DNA of 64,000 nucleotides from Bacillus sp. AFS006103 (GCA_002559145.1 NTXX01000010.1:62350-126349); one strand, 5' to 3'. Positions 9,444 through 18,866 are shown, counted from the first letter of the stretch. Notes: generated by a model from the letters alone, not told the origin. A program made the numbers and translations.

Positions 9444-9830
9444 GTGAAAATTGTTTTTGCCTCGACACCAAGTCAAGAAAAGGAAATAAATGGGCTGGTG
9501 AGGTACATCTATTCGAATATTTTTCCTCTCTATTTTTCTGATGAGGAGATTTGTCAATTTGAACAATTAAAAGTTTTGCATACATCTGAAGATTTTAATA
9601 CATTAAAAGATGCCTTTCTGGTAATGACAAGTATTCAAACATTAATATCTATTCTCGAGGCCACTCAACTCGATGGTCAGTACTCAATATTATTTGATAA
9701 AAATGTTGAGACGTTGCAGGAATTTGGATTATTGTTTCCATTTAAATATGAGCATTTTCAAGAAGAAAGATGTATTAAAAATCATATGCTAAGTATTTAT
9801 TCAAATGCTGATAATGAGTTGCTCATATAA
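9444..9830 (+). CDS. YhcU-like protein of unknown function (DUF5365 type)
   Basis: A 128-residue soluble acidic protein, KIVFASTPSQEKEINGLV at the N-terminus. I recognise it as resembling B. subtilis YhcU, supported by its position opposite a YhcT-like pseudouridine synthase and upstream of pgcA. It starts at GTG 9444 with AAGGTGG upstream. No catalytic motif, signal peptide or membrane segment is visible. Function unknown; the assignment relies on remembered similarity plus synteny. Confidence 0.75.
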   Translation: MKIVFASTPSQEKEINGLVRYIYSNIFPLYFSDEEICQFEQLKVLHTSEDFNTLKDAFLVMTSIQTLISILEATQLDGQYSILFDKNVETLQEFGLLFPFKYEHFQEERCIKNHMLSIYSNADNELLI

Positions 9831-9844
9831 AGAAGAAAAGTTCT

Positions 9845-9876
9845 GGTCTGCAAATTGCAGGCCTTTTATTTTTTTT
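9845..9876 (+). terminator. Terminator after the yhcU-like gene
   Basis: GGTCTGCA-AAT-TGCAGGCC (one G-U pair) followed by a T-rich tail. Confidence 0.8.
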
Positions 9877-10037
9877 ATACTAATTATTACTAATTTTAAT
9901 GTAATATAGTTAATGAAAGTAAAATAATAATTCGTTTAATACTGCGAAAATTGTCGACTAATTTCAAGGCATTTTAAGAGGAGTAACAAACATGAAATTA
10001 GAAACAATATAAGTAGACAGAAATTGGAGGGAATTCT

Positions 10038-11780
10038 ATGGATTGGAAACAAACAGCCAAAGGTTGGATAGATTTTGAAGGATTAGATACTGAATTAAAA
10101 AGTCAATTAACTGAAATCTTCAAGGATGAAAGACAATTAGAAGAGGCTTTTTATAAGAATTTAGAATTTGGAACTGGTGGTATGCGAGGTGAAATCGGGG
10201 TTGGAACTAACCGAATGAACCTTTATACTGTGCGCAAAGCCTCGGCTGGTCTAGCTTCATACATAGAAAACCAAGGAATCGAAGCAAAACAACGCGGTGT
10301 TGTGATTGCATTTGATTCACGTCATAAATCGCCTGAATTTGCAATGGAGGCAGCTAAAACTTTAGCTTCAAAAGGAATCCAAACCTATGTTTTTGAAGAG
10401 TTAAGACCGACCCCTGAATTATCATTTGCACTTAGATACTTAAATGCCTTCTCAGGTATTGTCATTACCGCTAGTCATAATCCGCCTGAATATAATGGCT
10501 ATAAGGTTTATGGCTCGGACGGTGGTCAGCTTCCGCCAGAGAGTGCTGATCAGGTTATTGCCAAGGTAAATGAGATCGAGAATGAATTACTAATAGAAGT
10601 TGACAGTGAAGAAAAATTGCAAGCTGCCGGATTAATTAAAACAATCGGTGCTGAAATTGATGATGCTTATATTGAAAAATTAAGAACTATTTCAGAGAAT
10701 CCAAACCTTGCGGAAGAAACAGAGCTTAACATCGTCTTTACCCCTTTACACGGTACCGCTAATAAGCCTGTCCGTGCTGCGCTAGCTGCCTTGGGCTATA
10801 AAAATGTAACAGTAGTAAAAGAACAAGAACTTCCAGATCCGGAATTCTCAACTGTAAAAAGTCCTAATCCTGAAGAACATGCAGCCTTTGAATTAGCCAT
10901 TCGCGATGGAAAAAAAGCAGGGGCGGATCTGCTCATTGCGACGGATCCTGATGCGGATCGGTTAGGAATTGCTGCTCTTAATCCTGAAGGAGAATACGTT
11001 GTACTCACGGGAAACCAAACAGGTGCACTACTTCTTGATTATATTCTTACGCAGAAAAAGGAAAAAGGAAATCTGCCGGAAAATGGAGTGGTTTTAAAAA
11101 CAATTGTAACATCTGAAATTGGTAGAAAAATTGCTGCTGCTTATGGATTAGAAACGGTTGATGTCTTAACAGGATTTAAATTTATTGCTGAAAAAATCAA
11201 TGAATATGAGGCAACTGGTGATCGGAAATTCTTATTTGGGTATGAAGAATCCTATGGATATTTGATCGGTGATTTTGCTCGTGATAAGGATGCGGTTCAA
11301 GCAGCCCTCTTAGCGACAGAAGTGTGTGCATTTTATAAAAAACAAGACATGTCCCTTTATGATGGACTGATGCAGGTGTTTGAAAAGTACGGGTATTATC
11401 AAGAAGGCCTTCGTTCCTTAACCTTAAAAGGAAAAGAAGGGGCAGAGACTATTCAACAATTATTAGCATCGTTCCGGAAGGAGCCCATTACAAGTCTTGG
11501 CGACTTGACTACTTCAACAACGGAAGATTACTTAACAAGCATTCGTGTAACGAATAGCGAAGAAGAAAAAATTAATTTACCAAAATCGAATGTTTTAAAA
11601 TATACTTTCACTGATGGCTCATGGGTTTGTTTAAGACCATCTGGAACGGAGCCAAAAGTCAAATTCTATTTTGGGGTAAATAGTTTAAGTCTTGAAGAAA
11701 GTAAAGCAAAATTGCGTACGATTGAGAATGATTTTATGGAGTTAGTGGACAGTAAAATGAAATTGGTTCAAGAAATTTAG
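10038..11780 (+). CDS. pgcA: Phospho-sugar mutase, alpha-phosphoglucomutase
   Basis: A 580-residue enzyme of the alpha-D-phosphohexomutase superfamily converting glucose 6-phosphate and glucose 1-phosphate, the precursor of UDP-glucose. All four domain signatures are present: the phosphoserine loop TASHNP, the metal site DPDADR, the sugar-binding GYEESYGY and the phosphate-binding RPSGTEPK near the C-terminus. The length equals B. subtilis PgcA (YhxB), and the neighbours match that locus. GGAGG precedes the ATG. It would feed the UDP-glucose used by the UDP-glucose dehydrogenase at 27.7 kb. Confidence 0.95.
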   Translation: MDWKQTAKGWIDFEGLDTELKSQLTEIFKDERQLEEAFYKNLEFGTGGMRGEIGVGTNRMNLYTVRKASAGLASYIENQGIEAKQRGVVIAFDSRHKSPEFAMEAAKTLASKGIQTYVFEELRPTPELSFALRYLNAFSGIVITASHNPPEYNGYKVYGSDGGQLPPESADQVIAKVNEIENELLIEVDSEEKLQAAGLIKTIGAEIDDAYIEKLRTISENPNLAEETELNIVFTPLHGTANKPVRAALAALGYKNVTVVKEQELPDPEFSTVKSPNPEEHAAFELAIRDGKKAGADLLIATDPDADRLGIAALNPEGEYVVLTGNQTGALLLDYILTQKKEKGNLPENGVVLKTIVTSEIGRKIAAAYGLETVDVLTGFKFIAEKINEYEATGDRKFLFGYEESYGYLIGDFARDKDAVQAALLATEVCAFYKKQDMSLYDGLMQVFEKYGYYQEGLRSLTLKGKEGAETIQQLLASFRKEPITSLGDLTTSTTEDYLTSIRVTNSEEEKINLPKSNVLKYTFTDGSWVCLRPSGTEPKVKFYFGVNSLSLEESKAKLRTIENDFMELVDSKMKLVQEI

Positions 11781-11831
11781 TTAATATTTAATAAAACACC
11801 TAGAACATCAACATGAAGGGAAGAGAAAAAT

Positions 11832-12554
11832 ATGCTTAAAGATCAAATTGCGATTATTACTGGCGGGTCTCGAGGAATTGGCAAGGAAATTGCTGTGAAA
11901 TTAGCTGAAAGTGGAATGAAACTTACAATTGTCGGGAGTTCTACACAAGTATCTGAAACAGCCGAAGAATTGAAGAAAATGGGTTATGACAATGTATTGC
12001 CAGTACAAGCGGATGTTTCCAAGGAAGAGGACATGAAGGCAGTTGTGAAAAAGACACTCGAAGCATATGGTTCAATTGATCTTCTTGTAAATAACGCCGG
12101 GTTAGGCTTCTTTAAATTAACAGAGGAAGTCTCATTGGAAGAATGGAAAAAGGTGTTTGAAGTAAATGTTCAAGGTGTATTCCTTGCTACAAAGGCTGTT
12201 CTCCCGCATATGAAAGATCAAAAATCAGGAACAATTATTAATATTTCATCTGACGTTGCCCGTTATACCATTCCTAATGGGGCAGCCTATACTGCAACTA
12301 AATATGCAGTTCAAGGATTTTCCGGCTCAGTTGCCCAAGAAGTCAGGGAATACGGAATTCGTGTAGGAACCATCAATCCTGGCATGGTTGATACGTATTT
12401 CGCAGAATCTACTCAAGGTTTACCTGAAAAAGAAGACTGGTTGAAGGTGGGGGACATAGCGAATGCTGTGGTATACATGGCTTCTGCCCCTAAACATATG
12501 ATCATCGATGAAATCGTGATCCATCCATTTGCTCAACAATATCCGATTGCTTAA
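11832..12554 (+). CDS. Short-chain dehydrogenase/reductase (FabG-like)
   Basis: A classical 240-residue SDR with a Rossmann fold. The nucleotide-binding GGSRGIG is at 11-17, the NNAG motif is present, and the active site shows the ISS serine and the YTATK (YxxxK) pair. It resembles 3-oxoacyl-ACP reductase-like enzymes, but the substrate cannot be decided. It lies 51 bases after pgcA with its own GGGAAGAG ribosome binding site, and a strong terminator follows. Confidence 0.88.
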   Translation: MLKDQIAIITGGSRGIGKEIAVKLAESGMKLTIVGSSTQVSETAEELKKMGYDNVLPVQADVSKEEDMKAVVKKTLEAYGSIDLLVNNAGLGFFKLTEEVSLEEWKKVFEVNVQGVFLATKAVLPHMKDQKSGTIINISSDVARYTIPNGAAYTATKYAVQGFSGSVAQEVREYGIRVGTINPGMVDTYFAESTQGLPEKEDWLKVGDIANAVVYMASAPKHMIIDEIVIHPFAQQYPIA

Positions 12555-12572
12555 TCATCCGGAAATTTTAAA

Positions 12573-12606
12573 AACACGGCCTCCAATCTGGAAGCCGTGT
12601 TTTTTG
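12573..12606 (+). terminator. Terminator after the SDR gene
   Basis: AACACGGC-TCC-N5-GGA-GCCGTGTT stem followed by a T-run. Confidence 0.9.
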
Positions 12607-12664
12607 GTGGAATTCATTGGTCTGGTTATAAAAGTTTCGTAGGCTGAAGTATTCACCATACATT

Positions 12665-12919
12665 TTAGGAAAGACTATACATCGGTATCCCACTCGGGTC
12701 AGGCTCAACGGTTTCATTCGCATGGTCGATGTAGCGCAAAAGATTATATAATTTGGTTTCAATCACACTGTAATCACGTTCGAAATTATAGGCATGCAGG
12801 AATTGTTCAATTCTTTTTGATAAAAATTGGTCTTTTGTTCGTACCATTAAAATCAGCAAATTATCCCACTCGGATCGATGTGTGTAATATAACGCTCGAT
12901 CATAATCCATTTTATTCAT
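12665..12919 (-). CDS. YhdB family protein
   Basis: An 84-residue soluble protein (YDRALYYTHRSEWDNLL) that I recognise as the Bacillus YhdB family, function unknown. AAGGAGGAG lies just upstream of the ATG. In B. subtilis yhdB is likewise near spoVR, which fits its position 1.2 kb from spoVR here. No membrane segment or catalytic motif is visible. Confidence 0.75.
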   Translation of the reverse strand: MNKMDYDRALYYTHRSEWDNLLILMVRTKDQFLSKRIEQFLHAYNFERDYSVIETKLYNLLRYIDHANETVEPDPSGIPMYSLS

Positions 12920-13069
12920 TTGTTTATCTCTCCTCCTTATTAGGAGTTGAGATTATTGTATGATATTTTGACGATAACTTTCACAGAAAATGTTGGACAC
13001 CCAATGATTACGCTGTTTTCAACATTTACCTGTATATATTGTTGTTAATATGAGCAAGGTGGAGGTCAT

Positions 13070-14056
13070 ATGATTAAAATTATTACTTGTGTTATCCTCT
13101 TTTTTACCTTTCAACACAATAATGTCGTAAGCGCTAAAATTGTCAAAGCAAATAAACCATATACTTATGAAATGTTAGAAGACGATCTTGCAAAAATTCA
13201 AAAAAAGTATCCCAAGAAAATTAAAATTAAATCAATCGGAACCACTCACTTTAATCGGGATATTTGGGCAATAAAGCTTGGAAATGGGAAAAAAAATGTG
13301 GTTTTGATTGGTTCCCATCATGGGCGAGAGTGGCTGACAAGTATCATGTTAATGAAAATGCTCGAGTCTTATGCGGCCTCTTATGATGAAAAGAGCCTTT
13401 TCGGATTCAAGTCCCATCATATTCTTAATGATGTATCCCTATGGTTTGTACCGATGTTAAATCCAGATGGTGTGGCCATACAACAGCATGACCTACAAAG
13501 ATTTCCGCCTAAACATCAAGAACTTTTGGTAAAAATGAATGGGGGCTCGACTAACTTTGATGGTTGGAAGTCCAACGGCTTGGGAATAGACTTAAACAGA
13601 CAATACCCTGCCGGCTGGGCAAGTCTTAACAGAGACCCCGCTGCTCCTAGCAATAAATTTTATAAAGGAGAAAAACCATTAGAGGCCAAAGAGGTACGTT
13701 CGCTCACGAGGTTTATAAAAGAGATCAACCCTTCCATTGCCGTCGCATATCATACCGCCGGCAGAGAGATTTTTTGGAATTATAAAAATGGAGAATATCT
13801 GAAGCGCGACAAACTTATTGCAAATAGGATATCAAAATTAACGGGTTATAAATTAGCGAAACCAGCTAAAGAGGCAGTGGGCGGCGGATTCACAGACTGG
13901 TTTATCACTACATATCATAGACCTGCTCTAACTATTGAAATAAGTTATCTCGTTGGTGAAACAAATCCGCCTTTATCTATTTTTACAACAGAATGGAAAC
14001 GAAATCGGTATGTAGGGCTTAAACTTGCTGCAGAGGCCCAAAAAATCCCTGATTAA
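13070..14056 (+). CDS. Secreted M14 zinc carboxypeptidase (gamma-D-glutamyl-diamino acid peptidase type)
   Basis: A 328-residue exported metallopeptidase. A signal peptide is at about 1-22. The zinc site is formed by HGRE (His84, Glu87) and His228 in AYHTAG, and the catalytic Glu is Glu290 in TIEIS. NFDGWKSNGLGIDLNRQYPA (162-181) is characteristic of the Bacillus ENP1/YqgT-like M14 group, which cleaves gamma-D-Glu-diaminopimelate bonds in peptidoglycan. There is no LysM domain. The start follows GGTGGAGG. It stands alone upstream of spoVR. Peptidoglycan-peptide substrate is inferred from family. Confidence 0.88.
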   Translation: MIKIITCVILFFTFQHNNVVSAKIVKANKPYTYEMLEDDLAKIQKKYPKKIKIKSIGTTHFNRDIWAIKLGNGKKNVVLIGSHHGREWLTSIMLMKMLESYAASYDEKSLFGFKSHHILNDVSLWFVPMLNPDGVAIQQHDLQRFPPKHQELLVKMNGGSTNFDGWKSNGLGIDLNRQYPAGWASLNRDPAAPSNKFYKGEKPLEAKEVRSLTRFIKEINPSIAVAYHTAGREIFWNYKNGEYLKRDKLIANRISKLTGYKLAKPAKEAVGGGFTDWFITTYHRPALTIEISYLVGETNPPLSIFTTEWKRNRYVGLKLAAEAQKIPD

Positions 14057-14147
14057 ATACATACTTGCCTATTGTTTTTTCTATCTTGTTTCATCAATCC
14101 TCTTTTTACTTCATACATTGTGGTAAGAGGAAAAGGGGGAATGGCAA

Positions 14148-15563
14148 ATGGATGTGGAAGGTCGTAATTCACTCGAATATGCGATTAGTGAAATCACTGA
14201 AATAGCAACCGGGTTTGGTTTGGATTTTTATCCGATGCGTTATGAAATTTGTCCTGCCGAAATTATTTATACATTCGGTGCATACGGAATGCCGACCCGA
14301 TTTTCACATTGGAGTTTCGGTAAACAGTTTCATAAAATGAAACTTCATTATGATTTAGGGCTAAGTAAAATTTATGAATTAGTAATCAATTCTAATCCTT
14401 GCTATGCATTTTTACTTGATTCCAATACACTCATTCAAAATAAACTAATTGTTGCCCATGTGTTAGCACATTGTGATTTCTTTAAAAACAATGTTCGTTT
14501 TCAAAATACGAAGCGCGACATGGTTGAAAGTATGGCAGCCACCGCTGAAAGGATTCACCAATATGAAATTCAATACGGAAAAAAAGAGGTAGAAACCTTT
14601 CTAGACGCAGTACTGGCCATTGACGAACATATTGACCCGTCACTTATGAGACCTAAGCTATCTTGGTCGATTGGAGACCACGAGGAAGATGAAGATCATG
14701 AACCACTAGCAGCAACCCCATACGATGATCTATGGAAATTGGATGAAAAAGATAAAAAGGAGACGAATCAACCTCAGAAAAAAAGATTTCCACCAAGGCC
14801 GGAGAAGGATTTATTACTATTTATCGAAACATACAGTAGAGAGTTAACCGATTGGCAACGAGATATCTTGACGATGATGCGTGAAGAAATGCTTTATTTC
14901 TGGCCGCAGCTTGAAACGAAAATTATGAACGAGGGCTGGGCATCCTATTGGCATCAACGCATTCTTAGAGAAATGGATTTAACAAGTGGTGAAGCCATCG
15001 AGTTTGCTAAATTAAATGCAGGAGTTGTGCAGCCATCGAAAACAGGTATCAACCCATATTACTTAGGAATAAAGATTTTTGAGGATATTGAAGAACGCTA
15101 TAATAACCCAACAGATGATATGAAGCGACGAGGAGTAGTACCAGGGTCCGGGCGTGAAAAGATATTTGAGGTCCGAGAAGTGGAATCCGATATTTCCTTC
15201 CTTCGAAATTACCTAAATAAGGACCTTGTCATGCGCGAAGACATGTACCTTTTCCAAAAACAAGGAAGGGATTATAAAATTGTTGATAAGCAATGGGAAC
15301 AAGTGCGTGATCAACTAGTAAATATGCGCGTAAATGGAGGCTTCCCTTACATCACTGTTAATGATGGTGATTATTTAAAAAATGGAGAACTATACTTAAA
15401 ACACTGGTACGAGGGTGTGGAACTAGACGTTAAATATCTAGAAAAAGTTCTCCCATATATCCAGCAGCTATGGGGAAGACCTGTTCATATCGAATCAATG
15501 ATTGAAGACAGAAGAATGTTATTTTCTTATGATGGGAAAGGAGTCCATCGTAAATATTTGTAA
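14148..15563 (+). CDS. spoVR: Stage V sporulation protein R
   Basis: A 471-residue SpoVR family protein, required in B. subtilis for spore cortex formation. It is a soluble, aromatic-rich protein with the conserved [12 protein letters not shown] segment and [22 protein letters not shown] further on. An acidic linker around residues 183-205 (DHEEDEDHE) varies in the family. AAGGGGG precedes the ATG. The mechanism is unknown. The gene is monocistronic with a terminator. Confidence 0.95.
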   Translation: MDVEGRNSLEYAISEITEIATGFGLDFYPMRYEICPAEIIYTFGAYGMPTRFSHWSFGKQFHKMKLHYDLGLSKIYELVINSNPCYAFLLDSNTLIQNKLIVAHVLAHCDFFKNNVRFQNTKRDMVESMAATAERIHQYEIQYGKKEVETFLDAVLAIDEHIDPSLMRPKLSWSIGDHEEDEDHEPLAATPYDDLWKLDEKDKKETNQPQKKRFPPRPEKDLLLFIETYSRELTDWQRDILTMMREEMLYFWPQLETKIMNEGWASYWHQRILREMDLTSGEAIEFAKLNAGVVQPSKTGINPYYLGIKIFEDIEERYNNPTDDMKRRGVVPGSGREKIFEVREVESDISFLRNYLNKDLVMREDMYLFQKQGRDYKIVDKQWEQVRDQLVNMRVNGGFPYITVNDGDYLKNGELYLKHWYEGVELDVKYLEKVLPYIQQLWGRPVHIESMIEDRRMLFSYDGKGVHRKYL

Positions 15564-15571
15564 TTTATTCG

Positions 15572-15603
15572 GGCTATCTTGTACTATCAAGATAGCCTAT
15601 TTT
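15572..15603 (+). terminator. Terminator after spoVR
   Basis: GGCTATCTTG-TACTAT-CAAGATAGCC followed by TATTTT. The stem closely resembles the identical hairpins at 18133-18165 and 18728-18760. Confidence 0.85.
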
Positions 15604-15687
15604 AATTTCTTCGCAATTGAGAATGGAATTGTTCATGAATGTAACGGTTAATGTAGTAAACACTATAATAAAAAGGGGATAAATCCG

Positions 15688-16440
15688 ATGAAACAAACGC
15701 TCAGCCCTAATGTTCTCTCTGTATTAGAAGATAAAATTCAATTAATTAAAACACAAAAAGGGGCGATATATTTAGTAGGTCCGATCAGACTTCCAGTTAA
15801 TTTATATGGAGAAACCGTAGTTTTTAAATGGTATTGCTGGCTAAACTGTGATGAAGTAACAGAGGATTTTGAACGAATAATTGATAAATTATCGTCAGCA
15901 AATTTAGCAGAATATCAACAATCCAGCGTTTTGGTATACGGGGACTTTGAATATGCAGACGATGCAATCATAAGATTTCATTCGATTTGCCATACGGGCG
16001 ATATTTTTGGGAGCAAGCGTTGTGATTGTGGTTTCCAATTAAAACAGTCGATGAAAATGATCTCAGAACATGGTAATGGAGCCCTATTTTATCTGGCAAA
16101 CCATGAAGGAAGAGGGATTGGTTTATTTAGCAAGGCTATGGCCTATGTTCTTCAAGAAAACGGGTATGACACGGTTGAAGCAAATGAAGGCCTTGGTTTT
16201 GTAGATGATTCCAGAAACTACGGAGATGCGATTCAGGTCCTTAAAGCACTGCGCTCTAAACCTATCACACTTATGACGAACAATCCTAAAAAGTTGGAGG
16301 CCTTAAAAAATGCCGGTTTAGAGGTAACAAGCAGAAAGCCTTTATGGGGAGATGTATCAGAGTATAATGAAAAATATCTGCAAACCAAAGTAAATAAATC
16401 TGGACATATAAGAGAGAAGGGGAAAGGTCCAAATGACTAA
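15688..16440 (+). CDS. ribA: Stand-alone GTP cyclohydrolase II
   Basis: 250 residues with an N-terminal extension of about 80 residues and a GTP cyclohydrolase II domain from about 84. It opens GTP to 2,5-diamino-6-ribosylamino-pyrimidinone phosphate, the first riboflavin step. Zinc ligands Cys101, Cys112 and Cys114 (CHTGDIFGSKRCDCG), the EGRGIGL loop, Tyr153, Asp174/Arg176 and TNNPKK are all conserved as in E. coli RibA, so it should be active. In B. subtilis RibA is fused to a DHBP synthase domain; no such domain exists here. It overlaps ribD by 8 bases. No FMN riboswitch is visible upstream. Confidence 0.88.
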   Translation: MKQTLSPNVLSVLEDKIQLIKTQKGAIYLVGPIRLPVNLYGETVVFKWYCWLNCDEVTEDFERIIDKLSSANLAEYQQSSVLVYGDFEYADDAIIRFHSICHTGDIFGSKRCDCGFQLKQSMKMISEHGNGALFYLANHEGRGIGLFSKAMAYVLQENGYDTVEANEGLGFVDDSRNYGDAIQVLKALRSKPITLMTNNPKKLEALKNAGLEVTSRKPLWGDVSEYNEKYLQTKVNKSGHIREKGKGPND

Positions 16441-17539
16441 TCATGAATTCTATATGGAATTAGCACTAAAAAATGCAAAAGCAATGAAAGGCCAAACAGA
16501 CCCAAATCCATTAGTAGGGGCTGTAATTGTGAATGATAACCGAGTTGTTGGAATAGGAGCCCATTTAAAGGCTGGAGAGCCGCATGCTGAGATTCACGCC
16601 ATTCGCATGGCTGGCGAAGCTGCAAAGGGCGGGACCATCTATGTCACGTTAGAACCTTGTTCCCATTATGGCAGGACAGGCCCATGTGCGATCGCAATCG
16701 TAGAAGCTGGTATTGAAAGAGTGGTTATAGCGACATTAGATCCGAACCCTGTAGTTTCCGGGAATGGAGTCAACATCCTAAAAGATGCAGGAATCGAAGT
16801 GACAATTGGGGTTCATCAAGAGGAATCTCAAAGGATGAATGAAGTATTTAATAAATTCATCGTCGAGAAAAAACCATTTGTGACTTTAAAATCAGGAATT
16901 ACTTTAGATGGAAAAATAGCAACTTACGCATCAAACAGTAAATGGATTACTTCGGAAGAATCCAGGAACGATGTCCATCATCTAAGAAATGAAAATATGG
17001 CCATACTCGTAGGCGTCAATACAGTAATAAAAGATAACCCTGAATTAACGACGAGAATTCCAAATGGGAGAAATCCAATTCGAGTGATTCTGGATTCTAC
17101 TTTAAAAATTCCTTTAGAATCAAAGGTAATTACAGATAATCTTGCAGAAACTTGGATATTTACAAGTAAGAATTATGATCAGGAAAAGGAAAAAATATTA
17201 AAGTCTTTAGGAATAAAAGTTTTTGCTACGAATGGATTGGAAAAAGTTGAACCAGAAGAAGTTGTTCAAATATTAGGAGAGAACCTGGTCTCCTCAGTGT
17301 TAATTGAAGGCGGAGGAAGTATTAACGCAGCTTTCCTTGAAAAGAAATGTATTGATAAAGTCATCCTCTATTTTGCACCAAAACTAATTGGTGGAAAGGA
17401 TGCACCTACTTTCTTGGAAGGGGCAGGAATTGAGAAAATGGCAGATGCAGTGGATTTAATCGATACATCGATTATTAAAATAGGAAAAGACTTTAAATTT
17501 ATTGGATATCCGAGTTATTCAAAAGAGGGAATTTTGTGA
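16433..17539 (+). CDS. ribD: Bifunctional riboflavin deaminase/reductase RibD
   Basis: 368 residues. The N-terminal zinc deaminase domain has His51, Glu53 (HAEIHA), Cys76 and Cys85 (PCSHYGRTGPC). The C-terminal NADPH-dependent reductase domain begins near 145 (KPFVTLKSGITLDGKIA) and includes GGGSINAAF. These are steps two and three of riboflavin synthesis, leading to 5-amino-6-(5-phosphoribitylamino)uracil. The start codon lies inside ribA, so translation is coupled. No ribE or ribH follows, so this is a partial pathway whose product is either dephosphorylated and joined to riboflavin made elsewhere or diverted. Confidence 0.93.
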   Translation: MTNHEFYMELALKNAKAMKGQTDPNPLVGAVIVNDNRVVGIGAHLKAGEPHAEIHAIRMAGEAAKGGTIYVTLEPCSHYGRTGPCAIAIVEAGIERVVIATLDPNPVVSGNGVNILKDAGIEVTIGVHQEESQRMNEVFNKFIVEKKPFVTLKSGITLDGKIATYASNSKWITSEESRNDVHHLRNENMAILVGVNTVIKDNPELTTRIPNGRNPIRVILDSTLKIPLESKVITDNLAETWIFTSKNYDQEKEKILKSLGIKVFATNGLEKVEPEEVVQILGENLVSSVLIEGGGSINAAFLEKKCIDKVILYFAPKLIGGKDAPTFLEGAGIEKMADAVDLIDTSIIKIGKDFKFIGYPSYSKEGIL

Positions 17540-18111
17540 TGAGATTTGGTTTTGATATTGATGATACCTTAATAAATCTGCGCGAACATGCCTTTAATAT
17601 TTATAATCAAAGGTTGAATCAAAATGTACCAATCGAAGTTTTTCATAACTTAAAACGTGTTGAGATACATGAACCCTTTGGATTAGATGATGAACAAGGG
17701 AATGAAATGTGGCGCAGTTCTTTAGAAGAAATTTATTATACATCTTGTCCTCCTTTTCCAGATGCTGTTGAAACTTTACAACAACTAGAGAAGATGGGAC
17801 ATGAAATTTATTATATAACTGCAAGACCAAAAGAGCATGGGGAACGAACGAAGAAATGGTTAAAAGAAAACGGTTTTCCTGTTCATGATGAGCGATTCTT
17901 TTATGGAATGCAGGATCATGAAAAGGTAGAAATCATTAAGAAATTAAATCTTGATTATTACTTTGACGATAAACCAGAGGTTTTAAATACATTATTAAAC
18001 GAATCAATTAAGATTTTTCTCAGGGATCAATCCTATAATCGGCATTTAAATTTACCGAGAATAGTAAATTGGAGTGACCTTGAGGAAATCATTAATGAGA
18101 AAGTGAAATAA
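17539..18111 (+). CDS. HAD-superfamily 5'(3')-deoxyribonucleotidase-like phosphatase
   Basis: A 190-residue HAD phosphatase of the 5' nucleotidase, deoxy type C group (B. subtilis YorS/YqfW-like). Motif I is FGFDIDDTLIN (Asp6, Asp8), motif II ITARP, and motif IV YYFDDKPE. The start was set at ATG 17539, overlapping the ribD stop by one base with GAGGGA upstream; GTG 17536 is an alternative. Because it ends the ribA-ribD operon, it may be the phosphatase acting on the RibD product, a step done in B. subtilis by other HAD enzymes. That role is inferred from context only. Confidence 0.85.
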   Translation: MRFGFDIDDTLINLREHAFNIYNQRLNQNVPIEVFHNLKRVEIHEPFGLDDEQGNEMWRSSLEEIYYTSCPPFPDAVETLQQLEKMGHEIYYITARPKEHGERTKKWLKENGFPVHDERFFYGMQDHEKVEIIKKLNLDYYFDDKPEVLNTLLNESIKIFLRDQSYNRHLNLPRIVNWSDLEEIINEKVK

Positions 18112-18132
18112 TAGTCGATTTTTATTGTGTGT

Positions 18133-18165
18133 TAAAGCTATCTTGTAAGCCAAGATAGCTTTTTA
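18133..18165 (+). terminator. Terminator after ribA-ribD-HAD; left copy of a 33-bp direct repeat
   Basis: AAAGCTATCTTG-TAAGC-CAAGATAGCTTT plus T tail. The same 33 bases recur exactly at 18728-18760, so the intervening repeat-rich DNA is flanked by direct repeats. Confidence 0.88.
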
Positions 18166-18374
18166 GGCTGTCTAAGAAACTTTTGACAGCCTCTTATTTT
18201 CTATTAGAACTTTAACAAATCATTAGACTGTGAACATGTCTGTTAATTGGCGCTCCAGGCACTTCGCTTTCCGCGGGCGTGCCGGGGAGCCTCCTCGGCG
18301 CTAAAGCGCCTGCGGGGTCTCCCCTGTCCCGTACTCCCGCAGGAGTCTTCGTGCCTTCCGCGCCAATCAACAGA
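18166..18374 (-). repeat. Bacillaceae dispersed structured repeat, core plus right arm
   Basis: The GC-rich core (about 18247-18366) begins CGCTCCAGGCACTTCGCTTT and ends CTTCGTGCCTTCCGCGCC, with many internal inverted stretches and near-inverted outer ends (TGTTAATTGGCG against CGCCAATCAACA). Read on the minus strand, the core is followed by GACATGTT and then AATAAGAGGCTGTC-AAAAGTTTC hairpin sequence (18168-18195). The same order is found, with the core mostly deleted, at 29087-29254. I recall this core as a common noncoding repeat of Bacillaceae genomes. Confidence 0.75.
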
Positions 18375-18589
18375 GTGTAATATTAATTTAATACCCTCAA
18401 CACATGAAAAAAAATAAAGAATAAGCGATGAAGTCAATGTTTAAGCTCAAAGAGGCGAGGTCGATAAAAAGGGTTTATAAAGCCTGTTTCCGTTAAAAAA
18501 TCACTACCGAGGTCAAAAAGAAGGAGTTATTCTGCGACCTGTCAAAATAAAAAGATTGCAACACAATTAGTAGGGAAAGTATGTTGCGA

Positions 18590-18725
18590 TGCTTTAGGTT
18601 GTTTTACCTCTCCGCGGAAAGCGAGTGCCTGGAGCGGAAATCAACAGGCCCATTAGCAGGTACAATGAATAATTTAATGCTGGGAAATAAAAAATTGCCG
18701 AGAAAAATACCCTTTCCCGACAATC
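18590..18725 (-). repeat. Partial copy of the dispersed repeat (left arm)
   Basis: Read on the minus strand it has AAAGGG-ATTTTTCTCGGCAATTTTTT, then CCTGCTAATGGGCCTGTTGA-TTTCCGCTC, then the first part of the core (CAGGCACTCGCTTTCCGCGG). The left-arm sequence matches the plus strand at 29027-29118. Confidence 0.7.
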
Positions 18726-18727
18726 TG

Positions 18728-18760
18728 TAAAGCTATCTTGTAAGCCAAGATAGCTTTTTA
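18728..18760 (+). repeat. Right copy of the 33-bp direct repeat (terminator-like hairpin)
   Basis: Exact copy of 18133-18165. It has no gene directly upstream, so as a terminator it appears redundant; it marks the right edge of the repeat-rich segment. Confidence 0.85.
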
Positions 18761-18810
18761 ATATATATAGGTTGAAAAAGTGACTAATTTGTTACAAATC
18801 AATAAACGGG

Positions 18811-18866
18811 TTGACACTGATAATCATTCTCTTTATAATCATAATTGTGAATGATAATCATTATCA
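18811..18866 (+). promoter_or_regulatory. Promoter with Fur box, iron-regulated lipoprotein gene
   Basis: TTGACA (18811-18816) and TATAAT (18834-18839) are separated by exactly 17 bases. A Fur half-box TGATAATCATTCTC lies in the spacer (18818-18831), and a perfect Fur box TGATAATCATTATCA is at 18852-18866 just downstream of the expected transcription start. This predicts strong iron repression. Confidence 0.9.

Noticed and set aside
12568..12762. Minus-strand 64-codon ORF next to yhdB
   Set aside because: Spans the SDR terminator and overlaps the end of the yhdB-like gene in another frame; no ribosome binding site.
15600..15687. FMN riboswitch before ribA
   Set aside because: The 88 bases after the spoVR terminator are too short and contain none of the conserved RFN segments.
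18243..18437. Minus-strand 64-codon ORF in the GC-rich repeat
   Set aside because: It exists only because the GC-rich repeat lacks stops; the repeat is noncoding in its other copies.
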